A DNA stretch of 8,994 nt, from contig JAHRVJ010000217.1 in NCBI GenBank assembly GCA_019090765.1, positions 1-8,994 of the forward strand. Reading direction: 5' to 3'. The notes under the pieces were generated by a model. That model had not been told where the DNA came from and ran no database searches. It saw only the letters and a list, made by a program, of their open reading frames with translations. The stretch comes from Ilumatobacteraceae bacterium. Lineage in GTDB: Bacteria > Actinomycetota > Acidimicrobiia > Acidimicrobiales > Ilumatobacteraceae. Below are positions 1 to 6,017 of this stretch, one piece after another (positions within the stretch are counted from its first letter, which is position 1; every line of letters begins with the position of its first letter). A program made the translations under genes and the position numbers.

Positions 1-811
1 GCGACTTGATCGCCTCGGCACCGGTTCCGCCCTCGAAGTACTCGCCGTACTTGTCGCGCATTTCGCGCCACAGCATCTCGTCTTCGATGATCTTGCGGGC
101 ATGCAGCGTCTTGAATTCGTCCCAGGTACGGGAGATGAGATCAAGCTCGATCTCGTAACGCTCACGAATGCCTTCGATCTCCTTGTCGGCTTCCTTCTGG
201 AGCTTCTTGAGATCGGCTGGCTTGGCCTTTTCCTTCTCGGCAGCAGCGGCAGTCTCTTCGAGTTCTTTGAACCGCTGATCGACGGCGAGCTCAAGTTCCT
301 TTTGGACAGCGTCGCGCTCTTCGAGATACTCCGCTTCGAGGTTCGGGATGGCCTCGTGACGGGCATCTTCGTCAACCCAGCTGACGAGGTGAGCTGCGAA
401 GTAGATGACCTTTTCGAGCATCTTCGCCTTGAGCTCTTCCTTCGGCTCAATGCCAGCAAGGAGGTAAGCAAGCCAAGAACGAGTACCGCGCAGGTACCAA
501 ATATGTACGGCGGGTGCAGCCAACTCGATATGACCCATCCGGTCGCGGCGAACCTTTGACCGGGTGACTTCAACGCCACAACGCTCGCAGATAATTCCCT
601 TAAACCGGACGCGCTTGTACTTGCCGCAGTAGCACTCCCAGTCGCGGGTCGGGCCGAAGATCTTCTCGCAGAACAAGCCCTCCTTCTCAGGACGCAAGGT
701 GCGGTAGTTGATCGTTTCGGGCTTCTTCACCTCGCCGTGCGACCACGTACGGATCTGGTCCGCGGTGGCCAACCGGATCTTCAGCTGGTCGAACATGTTG
801 ACGTCAAGCAT
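1..811 (-). CDS. rpoC: RNA polymerase beta' subunit, N-terminal 270 residues (3' end outside window)
   Basis: Beta' is the second large catalytic subunit of RNA polymerase. This fragment covers the zinc-binding domain and the start of the clamp. The ATG at 811 opens MLDVNMFDQLKIRLATADQI, and the frame stays open to the window edge. The beta' zinc ribbon is complete: C60-x-C62 (ECYCGKYK) and C75-x2-C78 (GIICERCGVEV), the same numbering I recall for Mycobacterium. NYRTLRPEKEGLFCEKIFGP (about 36-54) and GHIELAAP are further beta' hallmarks. Residues about 160-245 are rich in Glu, Lys and Ala and look like a helical coiled-coil segment, as in other actinobacterial beta' subunits. It lies 31 bases after rpoB, so the two are surely co-transcribed and made in equal amounts. 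Only a weak purine-rich stretch (AAAGAGAA) precedes the ATG, so translational coupling to rpoB is plausible. The active-site NADFDGD motif lies beyond the window. Confidence 0.97.
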   Translation of the reverse strand, partial: MLDVNMFDQLKIRLATADQIRTWSHGEVKKPETINYRTLRPEKEGLFCEKIFGPTRDWECYCGKYKRVRFKGIICERCGVEVTRSKVRRDRMGHIELAAPAVHIWYLRGTRSWLAYLLAGIEPKEELKAKMLEKVIYFAAHLVSWVDEDARHEAIPNLEAEYLEERDAVQKELELAVDQRFKELEETAAAAEKEKAKPADLKKLQKEADKEIEGIRERYEIELDLISRTWDEFKTLHARKIIEDEMLWREMRDKYGEYFEGGTGAEAIKS

Positions 812-842
812 GTGGGGTTCTCTTTCGTTCGATCTGTTCGGT

Positions 843-3800
843 TCAGTAGCTGGCCCGCTCGCGCTTTTCGCGCTCGCGTCGGGCGTCGTCTTCGTCGGTT
901 CCGCGCTCAGGGCGGGAAATGTCGATGCCGAGTTCTTCGGCAGCGCGGGAGACCTCGTCGTCGAGGTCGCGCATCTCGATTTCGTGTCCGTCTTCGGTAA
1001 GCACCTCGACGTTGATGCAGAGTGCCTGCATCTCCTTCATCAGCACCTTGAAGCTTTCGGGCACACCCGGTTCAGGGATGTTGTCGCCCTTCACGATTGC
1101 CTCGTATACCCGGACTCGGCCGAGCACGTCATCAGACTTGATGGTCAGCAGTTCCTGGAGGCAGTAGGCCGCGCCGTACGCCTCAAGGGCCCACACTTCC
1201 ATCTCACCGAATCGCTGGCCACCGAACTGCGCTTTACCGCCGAGGGGCTGCTGGGTGATCATCGAGTACGGACCAGTTGAACGAGCGTGGATCTTGTCGT
1301 CGACAAGGTGAGCCAACTTCAAGATGTACATGTAACCGCAAGTGATTTGGTTGTCGTACTTCTCGCCGGTCTGGCCGTTGAAGAGGTCAAGCTTGCCGTT
1401 GGTGCCCACCAGTCGCTCACCGTTGGCCGCCTCAGGGTTGAGCGAGGCCAGGATGTCCTGGATGGTGGGGTGAGCGAGAGACTTCTCTTTCTCATCCCAG
1501 TTCGCACCGTCAAACACCGGCGTGGCCACAAAGGTTGCCGGCTTGGTGTTCGGCCGAGTCTTTGCTTCGGTACCGCTCACCGGATCGTCGCCGATCTGAG
1601 TGCCGTCAGGGTTGGTCCAACCCCAGCGGGCGCAGTAGCCGAGGTGAGCTTCGAGTACCTGGCCGACGTTCATACGGCTAGGCACACCAAGCGGGTTGAG
1701 AATGATGTCAACGGGCTGACCGTCGGCGGTGTAGGGCATGTCTTCGATCGGAAGGATCTTGGAGATGACACCCTTGTTGCCGTGGCGACCAGCGAGCTTG
1801 TCGCCAACGCTGATCTTGCGCTTCTGGGCGACATAAACACGCACCAACTGATTGACGCCTGGGGGTAGCTCGTCGCCGTCGTCACGGTTGAACACCTTGA
1901 CGTCGATGACCTTGCCGACCTCACCGTGAGGCACCTTCAGTGACGTGTCGCGAACCTCGCGGGCCTTCTCACCGAAGATTGCCCGTAGGAGGCGTTCTTC
2001 AGGTGTCAGCTCGGTTTCGCCCTTCGGCGTGACCTTGCCAACAAGCACATCGCCCGGCCCAACTTCGGCGCCGACACGGATGATGCCGCGGTCGTCGAGA
2101 TCGGCGAGAATCTCGTCGGACAGGTTAGGAATATCGCGAGAGATTTCTTCGGGCCCAAGCTTGGTATCGCGAGCATCAACTTCGTGCTCCTTGATGTGGA
2201 TCGACGTGAGTACGTCGTCTTTCACCAAACGCTCGGAGAGGATGATCGCGTCTTCGAAGTTGTAACCCTCCCAAGGCAGGAAGGCGACCAGCAAGTTCTT
2301 GCCGAGAGCCAATTCGCCGTGGTCAGTTGATGGCCCGTCAGCGAGGATTGAGCCCTTCTTAAACTTGTCGCCTTCAACAACACGGGGCTGCTGGTTGATG
2401 CAGGTGTCTTGATTTGAACGACGAAACTTCGACAGGCGGTAAACCTTCTTGCCATCGTTCTTGTACTGCACGGTGATCGAGTCACCCGACACATCGCTGA
2501 CCACACCATCGTCGACGGCCTGGACGAGGTCGGCGGCGTCGCGAGCAGCGCGGTTTTCGATGCCGGTGCCGATGTATGGCGCCTCGGCACGGACCAGCGG
2601 AACGGCCTGGCGCTGCATGTTGGCGCCCATCAGCGCACGGTTGGCATCGTCGTGCTCAAGGAACGGAATCAGCGCAGTTGCGACCGACACGATCTGCTTG
2701 GGCGAAACGTCGATGAAGTCAACCTCGACAGGCGGCACGTAACCAATGTCGGTGGTCGCACCGAAGAAGCTCTCGGCTTCGAGCATTTTGCGAAGGTCTT
2801 CGAGGCTGGCGGCCTGCGGCGATCGGCGCACGAGAATGCGTTCATCGCGGATGGTGCCATCGTCGCTTAGCGGCGTGTTGGCCTGGGCAACAACGTAGTT
2901 TTCCTCTTCGTCGGCGGCCATGTAGACGATCTTGCCGGTGACCTTGCCTTCGACAACCTGACGGTAGGGAGTCTCGATGAACCCGTATTCATTAACCCGG
3001 GCATAGGTCGACAAACCACCAATCAGGCCAATGTTGGGGCCTTCTGGAGTTTCGATCGGACACATTCGGCCGTAGTGGCTGAAGTGAACGTCGCGGACTT
3101 CGAAGCCGGCACGTTCACGTGACAGACCGCCCGGCCCGAGAGCCGACAAGCGACGACGGTGGGTAAGACCCGACAACGGGTTTACCTGGTCCATGAACTG
3201 TGACAGCTGCGAAGTTCCGAAGAACTCCTTGATCGCAGCTACAACCGGACGGATGTTGATCAGCGTCTGAGGCGTAATCGCCTCGACGTCTTGGGTAGTC
3301 ATGCGTTCGCGCACGACCCGCTCCATACGGCTGAGACCGATACGGACCTGGTTCTGAATCAGCTCACCGACCGAACGGATACGGCGGTTCGCAAAGTGGT
3401 CCTGATCGTCGAGCCGGTAACCGGGCTCCTGCTTAACGAGGTGCAGCATGTAGCTGATCGAGGCGAGCACTTCACAACGGCTGAGTACGTTCTGATCTTC
3501 TTCGGGATAATCGAGCAGCGGCTCGCCCTCGGAGTTAACCGCACCTTCGAGGCCGAATAGCGCTCCGAGGCCGGCGACTTCGTCACCGAGCTTGCGGTTG
3601 AGCTTGTAGCGCCCGACCCGGCTGAGGTCGTAGCGACGGCTCTCAAAGAAAGCGTTACGGAAGTAAGCCTTGGCGGACTCGACGGTTGGCGGCTCGCCTG
3701 GGCGGGCACGCTTGTAGATCTCAACGAGTGCTTCGTCTTGAGTCGGTGCGGTATCGCGTTCTTTGTCCCACTGACCTTCGAGGAAGTCGAAGTGAGCAAC

Positions 3801-4469
3801 GAACCGGTCGAGGAAGCCAGGGGCGTTCTCCTCGTCATAACCGAGCGCGCGCAACATCGTGAAGATGCCGAGGCGACGCTTGCGAGCCACGCGGGTGCCA
3901 GCGGTGACGTCTTTGCCGGGCTTGTGCTCGACATCGAACTCCATCCACTCACCGCGGTATGGGTGAATGGTGCCCTTGACGAGCTGGTGCTTGGTGAGGT
4001 TACGGAGGCGGAAACGCTCGCCCGGCTCGAAGATGACGCCGGGGCTACGCACGAGCTGGCTGACCACGACGCGCTCAGTGCCATTGACGATGAACGTGCC
4101 CTTGTCGGTCATGATGGGGAAGTCCCCCATGAACACGGTCTGCTCTTTGATCTCGCCGGTGTTGCGGTTCATGAACCGGGCGCGCACGAATACGGGCGCA
4201 CTGTAGGTCATGTCCTTTTCCTTGCACTCCTCCACCGTGAACTTCGGTGGTGGGCGCAGATCTTCGTCGAACGGGTCGAACTCAAGCTCAAGCTGCAAAG
4301 ACTCGGAGAAGTCCTTGATCGGGCTGATGTCGCGGAACGTGTTCGCGAGCCCCTCATCGAGAAACCACTTAAAGCTCTCTCGCTGGACCGCGATCAAGTC
4401 GGGGAGTTCTAGCGGCTCCCTAAGGTTGCCGAACGAATAGCGTTCACGGGATACGGGACGAGTCGCCAC
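843..4469 (-). CDS. rpoB: RNA polymerase beta subunit (1208 aa, GTG start)
   Basis: Beta is a catalytic core subunit of RNA polymerase and the rifampicin target. The frame is complete at 1208 residues, slightly longer than the roughly 1170-1180 of Mycobacterium. Visible landmarks are MTYSAPVFV (87-95), the rifampicin region G418-L444 (GTSQLSQFMDQVNPLSGLTH and onward), CPIETPEGPNIGLI (470-483), EGYNFEDAII (734-743, acidic pair E739/D740), GDKLAGRHGNKG (889-900, conserved lysines K891 and K899) and GGKAQFGGQRFGEME (1077-1091). The start is the GTG at 4469, because an in-frame TGA lies one codon upstream (4473-4475) and GGAGAG sits about 8 bases before it. The last 40 or so residues are charged and variable. 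By E. coli numbering D516, H526 and S531 are wild type, while position 518 is Val (V429). No intein is present. It is driven by a promoter about 215 bases upstream and probably also by read-through from rplL. Confidence 0.99.
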   Translation of the reverse strand: MATRPVSRERYSFGNLREPLELPDLIAVQRESFKWFLDEGLANTFRDISPIKDFSESLQLELEFDPFDEDLRPPPKFTVEECKEKDMTYSAPVFVRARFMNRNTGEIKEQTVFMGDFPIMTDKGTFIVNGTERVVVSQLVRSPGVIFEPGERFRLRNLTKHQLVKGTIHPYRGEWMEFDVEHKPGKDVTAGTRVARKRRLGIFTMLRALGYDEENAPGFLDRFVAHFDFLEGQWDKERDTAPTQDEALVEIYKRARPGEPPTVESAKAYFRNAFFESRRYDLSRVGRYKLNRKLGDEVAGLGALFGLEGAVNSEGEPLLDYPEEDQNVLSRCEVLASISYMLHLVKQEPGYRLDDQDHFANRRIRSVGELIQNQVRIGLSRMERVVRERMTTQDVEAITPQTLINIRPVVAAIKEFFGTSQLSQFMDQVNPLSGLTHRRRLSALGPGGLSRERAGFEVRDVHFSHYGRMCPIETPEGPNIGLIGGLSTYARVNEYGFIETPYRQVVEGKVTGKIVYMAADEEENYVVAQANTPLSDDGTIRDERILVRRSPQAASLEDLRKMLEAESFFGATTDIGYVPPVEVDFIDVSPKQIVSVATALIPFLEHDDANRALMGANMQRQAVPLVRAEAPYIGTGIENRAARDAADLVQAVDDGVVSDVSGDSITVQYKNDGKKVYRLSKFRRSNQDTCINQQPRVVEGDKFKKGSILADGPSTDHGELALGKNLLVAFLPWEGYNFEDAIILSERLVKDDVLTSIHIKEHEVDARDTKLGPEEISRDIPNLSDEILADLDDRGIIRVGAEVGPGDVLVGKVTPKGETELTPEERLLRAIFGEKAREVRDTSLKVPHGEVGKVIDVKVFNRDDGDELPPGVNQLVRVYVAQKRKISVGDKLAGRHGNKGVISKILPIEDMPYTADGQPVDIILNPLGVPSRMNVGQVLEAHLGYCARWGWTNPDGTQIGDDPVSGTEAKTRPNTKPATFVATPVFDGANWDEKEKSLAHPTIQDILASLNPEAANGERLVGTNGKLDLFNGQTGEKYDNQITCGYMYILKLAHLVDDKIHARSTGPYSMITQQPLGGKAQFGGQRFGEMEVWALEAYGAAYCLQELLTIKSDDVLGRVRVYEAIVKGDNIPEPGVPESFKVLMKEMQALCINVEVLTEDGHEIEMRDLDDEVSRAAEELGIDISRPERGTDEDDARREREKRERASY

Positions 4470-4472
4470 GGA

Positions 4473-4655
4473 TCACTCTCCAGAAAATCGATGTCGGATA
4501 CCGCAGAAAGCTGCGGCATGTTGCCGAGCGCGCTGCACCACACAGATATTGCGAGTGGAGAACAGTGGACGCACGGCAACGTACAAGCCTAGCCCCATAG
4601 GGCGAGCAACATCAACCACTATCGACGACGATTCGTCGAGCGATAGAGCTCGCAC
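4473..4655 (-). CDS. possible 60-codon upstream ORF in the rpoB leader (unproven)
   Basis: A GTG-initiated frame of 60 codons (MRALSLDESSSIVVDVARPM...) lies wholly within the predicted rpoB 5' leader. It ends with TGA at 4473-4475, leaving one codon (TCC) before the rpoB GTG in the same frame. Its stop lies inside the rpoB Shine-Dalgarno area (GGAGAGTGATCC). I recognise no domain. Ribosome-site support is poor: GAGAA lies directly against the GTG. A real uORF ending here would place a terminating ribosome on the rpoB start. A chance open frame in GC-rich DNA is the simpler explanation, and the region also folds into hairpins. Low confidence. Confidence 0.15.
   Translation of the reverse strand: MRALSLDESSSIVVDVARPMGLGLYVAVRPLFSTRNICVVQRARQHAAAFCGIRHRFSGE
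4498..4519 (-). promoter_or_regulatory. hairpin in the rpoB 5' leader, about 28 bases before the start codon
   Basis: A nine-base-pair stem (ATGCCGCAG with CTGCGGTAT, one G-U pair) closes a CTTT loop. It ends about 28 bases before the rpoB GTG and 16 bases before the GGAGAG ribosome site. No T-run follows, so it does not look like a terminator. It could stabilise the transcript or present a binding site, but no function can be read from the sequence. Confidence 0.45.
4586..4615 (-). promoter_or_regulatory. weak second promoter candidate for rpoB
   Basis: TTGATG (4610-4615) and TAGGCT (4586-4591) are separated by 18 bases. The -10 fits the TAnnnT pattern common in actinobacteria, but the -35 matches only TTGA. 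If used, it would give a leader of roughly 110 nt to the rpoB GTG. It is clearly weaker than the promoter at 4685-4713 and could be chance. Confidence 0.25.
4619..4646 (-). promoter_or_regulatory. hairpin in the rpoB 5' leader
   Basis: CTATCG and CGATAG at the two ends are perfect inverted repeats, and inside them CGAC pairs with GTCG around a five-base loop. Small internal asymmetries (CT opposite T) separate the two stems. It lies about 32-59 nt after the predicted start of the rpoB transcript, so it would be the first sizeable structure in that leader. No poly-U tail follows. Confidence 0.4.
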
Positions 4656-4684
4656 TTCTCAGCGGAGCGACTGAATTGCCGGTC

Positions 4685-4713
4685 AAGGTAAAGAATCGAG
4701 TGACAGATGTCAA
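4685..4713 (-). promoter_or_regulatory. sigma70-type promoter for rpoBC
   Basis: A perfect -35 TTGACA (4708-4713) and a -10 TACCTT (4685-4690) are separated by exactly 17 bases. This is the best promoter match I saw by eye in the window. It sits just after the terminator-like hairpin behind rplL and reads toward rpoB. Transcription should begin near 4678, giving a leader of about 209 nt. It would let polymerase subunit synthesis be set separately from the ribosomal proteins upstream. Confidence 0.7.
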
Positions 4714-4742
4714 GCACCCCGCGAGCATCTACACGAAAATGA

Positions 4743-4774
4743 CAAGGACCCGGTGGCAAGCCACCGGGTCCTTG
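4743..4774 (-). terminator. rplL-rpoB intergenic terminator or attenuator hairpin
   Basis: A perfect 14-base-pair GC-rich stem (CAAGGACCCGGTGG with its complement) encloses a CTTG loop. On the minus-strand transcript it is followed by UCAUUUUC, a short and interrupted U-tract. The position, 44 bases after the rplL stop, matches the attenuator known between rplL and rpoB in E. coli and others. The imperfect U-tract suggests partial termination, with some read-through into rpoB. No U-run follows on the plus strand, so it looks one-directional. Confidence 0.75.
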
Positions 4775-4798
4775 AACACTTCAAATAGTGCTTTGCCT

Positions 4799-4814
4799 TG
4801 CCCCTAATGGGGCA
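4799..4814 (-). promoter_or_regulatory. small hairpin just after rplL
   Basis: A six-base-pair perfect stem (TGCCCC with GGGGCA, ATTA loop) begins 4 bases after the rplL stop codon. A second very short stem (about 4777-4790, AGTG with CACT) separates it from the strong terminator-like hairpin. The row of hairpins may protect the 3' end of the L10-L12 message or pause polymerase. This is inferred from position only. Confidence 0.35.
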
Positions 4815-4818
4815 GCAA

Positions 4819-5202
4819 TCACTTAACTTCGACGTCAGCTCCGACGTCTTCAAGCTTCGCCTTGGCGGCATCGGCCTCGGCCTTGTCGACCTTCTCCAGG
4901 ATCGGCTTAGGAGCGGCATCTACCAGGTCCTTAGCGTCCTTGAGGCCGACTCCGAGCAGGTCCTTGACGGCCTTGACGACCTGGATCTTCTGGGCTCCAG
5001 CACCAGCGAGAATGACATCAAACTCTGTCTGCTCGTCGCCGCCACCGGCGTCTCCGCCGCCCGCTGCGGGTGCAGCGACTGCCACTGCGGCCGGGGCCGC
5101 AGCTGTTACGTCAAATTTCTCTTCGAACGCATCGAGCAATTCCTTGAGCTCAATAACGGTCATGCTGCTGATGGCGTCGAGAATCTCGTCCTTAGTTGCC
5201 AT
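4819..5202 (-). CDS. rplL: 50S ribosomal protein L7/L12 (127 aa)
   Basis: L12 forms the flexible multi-copy stalk of the large subunit that recruits EF-Tu, EF-G and other translational GTPases. The family layout is complete: an N-terminal dimerisation and L10-binding helix region (about 1-32, EILDAISSMTVIELKELLDA), an Ala/Gly-rich hinge (about 33-56), and the globular factor-binding domain (about 58-127) beginning TEFDVIL, with GLKDAKDLVDAAPK (86-99) and ending GADVEVK. The length is typical. The ATG at 5202 has GAGG 8 bases upstream. Where many relatives have TGLGLKEAK this has LGVGLKDAK, a mild change. It lies 71 bases after rplJ on the same transcript. L12 is needed in several copies per L10, so a strong own ribosome site is expected. 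A strong terminator-like hairpin follows. Confidence 0.98.
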   Translation of the reverse strand: MATKDEILDAISSMTVIELKELLDAFEEKFDVTAAAPAAVAVAAPAAGGGDAGGGDEQTEFDVILAGAGAQKIQVVKAVKDLLGVGLKDAKDLVDAAPKPILEKVDKAEADAAKAKLEDVGADVEVK

Positions 5203-5214
5203 TGTTGTTTCCTC

Positions 5215-5240
5215 TTTCGGTTCTTAGTTTCAGTTCTTAG
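5215..5240 (-). repeat. 13-bp tandem direct repeat in the rplJ-rplL gap
   Basis: Two adjacent 13-base units differ at one position. Read on the plus strand they are TTTCGGTTCTTAG (5215-5227) and TTTCAGTTCTTAG (5228-5240). They lie just upstream of the rplL ribosome site (GAGGAAA). On the mRNA they give an A-rich, probably unstructured stretch (CTAAGAAC[T/C]GAAA twice). It may keep the rplL start accessible for high expression, or may be only a local duplication. Confidence 0.6.
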
Positions 5241-5273
5241 ATTTGATTTGTTCAGGCTGCAATCGAGCCGAAT

Positions 5274-5810
5274 TTATGCTGCGTCTTGCTTCTCGATGAG
5301 TGCCGACAGCCCGTACGCGAAGTTTCGGGGAAGCGCCTGGAGCAGACCAGCGGTCTTGACCAGGGGAGCCTGAAACGCGCCAGCCAGTCTGGCCAGCAGT
5401 TCTTCACGCGACGGAAGGCTGGCAAGAGCCCTGACATCATCAGCGGTCATTGGGCTATCGCCCAAGCTTCCGCCCTTGATAACGAGTAGCGGGTTGGTCT
5501 TGGCCTGATCGACCAACGCCTTAGCCGCCCCCACCGAATCGCCGGTGACGAACGTCAGCGCTGTTGGTCCGAGCAGATGCTCAGATAGGCCTTCGAGTCC
5601 AGACTTTTCAACTGCGAGACGGGCAAGGGTGTTCTTGTAAACCTTGTGTTCGGCGCCAGCCTCACGCAGCGGTGAACGCAGATCGGCGAGTTGGCCGACT
5701 GTCATTCCGCGGTACTCCGAGACGAATACTGCCACGCTGTCGTTCAGCTTGGCAGTGATCTCCTCGACGATTGCGACCTTGTCGGGTCGCGGTGTTGATT
5801 CCGTTGTCAT
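5274..5810 (-). CDS. rplJ: 50S ribosomal protein L10 (178 aa)
   Basis: L10 anchors the L12 dimers to the base of the stalk on 23S rRNA and also represses translation of its own operon by binding the leader upstream. The N-terminal rRNA-binding domain is clear: residues 11-100 include KVAIVEEI, VFVSEYRGMTVGQLADLR (28-45) and YKNTLARLA (58-66). SLPSREELLARLAGAFQAPL (131-150) leads into the C-terminal L12-binding helix. The length of 178 matches, as I recall it, the mycobacterial protein. I chose the ATG at 5810 because AGGAGGT lies 8 bases before it. The frame runs upstream to a GTG at 5876, but that start has no ribosome site and would translate through the leader hairpin. It lies 71 bases before rplL, the usual pairing. 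Confidence 0.98.
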   Translation of the reverse strand: MTTESTPRPDKVAIVEEITAKLNDSVAVFVSEYRGMTVGQLADLRSPLREAGAEHKVYKNTLARLAVEKSGLEGLSEHLLGPTALTFVTGDSVGAAKALVDQAKTNPLLVIKGGSLGDSPMTADDVRALASLPSREELLARLAGAFQAPLVKTAGLLQALPRNFAYGLSALIEKQDAA

Positions 5811-5818
5811 ATGTACAT

Positions 5819-5828
5819 ACCTCCTCTC
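5819..5828 (-). promoter_or_regulatory. strong Shine-Dalgarno that fixes the rplJ start
   Basis: The minus strand reads GAGAGGAGGT, then 8 bases, then the ATG at 5810. It contains a near-complete anti-16S match (AGGAGGT) and is the strongest ribosome site in the window. It decides between the start at 5810 and the longer frame from 5876. The GAGGAG within it can pair with CTCCTC at 5868-5873 on the same transcript. Confidence 0.85.
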
Positions 5829-5834
5829 GCTCAA

Positions 5835-5870
5835 CTCGTGGTGCTCGCATTTGATGCGAACACCGACGAG
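5835..5870 (-). promoter_or_regulatory. 16-bp hairpin next to the rplJ ribosome site, possible L10-dependent translational switch
   Basis: On the transcript CTCGT[C]GGTGTTCGCAT pairs with ATGCGAGCACCACGAG around a CAA loop: 16 base pairs with one G-U pair and one bulged C. It ends only 6-7 bases before the Shine-Dalgarno. The 5' arm overlaps CTCCTC (5868-5873), a perfect complement of GAGGAG in the ribosome site (5821-5826), so hairpin and sequestered forms compete for the same three bases. No U-tract follows, which favours control of translation rather than termination. The structure is seen directly; the switching role is inferred. Confidence 0.6.
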
Positions 5871-5882
5871 GAGCACAGCCGA

Positions 5883-5896
5883 CTTGCCTGAGCAAG
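5883..5896 (-). promoter_or_regulatory. short hairpin between the L10 leader core and the ribosome-site hairpin
   Basis: CTTGC and GCAAG form a perfect 5-bp stem around a TCAG loop, between the L10-binding core and the larger hairpin near the rplJ ribosome site. It may act as a spacer or as part of the leader fold. No specific role can be assigned. Confidence 0.35.
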
Positions 5897-5904
5897 ATTG
5901 CTGG

Positions 5905-5995
5905 TTCTTCGGCGATATGCACCTCGGTTGGCGGAACCACGAACGGCTCCATTACCCACATCAAACAATGTCGACCAACGGTCTTTGGCGAGCGA
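5905..5995 (-). promoter_or_regulatory. L10 (rplJL) leader RNA, autoregulatory L10-binding site with kink-turn
   Basis: The 207-base rplA-rplJ gap carries the known ribosomal-protein leader type of rplJ operons. The transcript has GCCAAAGACC, then GUUGG (5975-5979), an internal part, CCAAC (5927-5931), then CGAGGU. The GUUGG/CCAAC stem flanked by AGAC on one side and CGA-GGU on the other matches the kink-turn I recall for this leader family, with GCC/GGU closing the outer stem. Inside are two hairpins, ACAU/AUGU (about 5957-5970) and GGAGCC/GGUUCC (about 5933-5950), as expected of the terminal part. Excess L10, or the L10-L12 complex, would bind here and lower rplJL translation. Boundaries are approximate. 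A covariance-model search was not possible here. Confidence 0.78.
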
Positions 5996-6017
5996 CCGGA
6001 TATTTGAAGAATTAACT

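Noticed and set aside
708..1868. Long plus-strand frames (190 and 193 residues)
   Set aside because: Antisense shadows of the rpoB 3' end and the rpoC start, with no homology I recognise.
3738..4412. 224-residue open frame on the plus strand
   Set aside because: It lies wholly antisense to rpoB and mirrors its codon bias. It has no recognisable domain and no sign of a separate operon. The rpoB frame is certain.
4798..5373. 191-residue plus-strand frame over rplL and the rplJ end
   Set aside because: Antisense to two certain ribosomal protein genes. Its cysteine-rich part is the complement of the rplL Ala/Gly hinge.
5808..5819. Three-codon mini-ORF (ATG TAC ATA TGA) overlapping the rplJ ATG
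   Set aside because: The first ATG is only one base from the end of AGGAGGT, too close for initiation, so the overlap is probably incidental.
5274..5876. Longer rplJ start at the GTG at 5876 (200 aa)
   Set aside because: The extra 22 residues would be read through the leader hairpin and the Shine-Dalgarno itself. The ATG at 5810 has an ideal ribosome site and gives the family length.
5662..5964. 100-residue minus-strand frame starting inside the L10 leader
   Set aside because: It runs out of frame into rplJ. The leader part is explained by conserved RNA structure instead.
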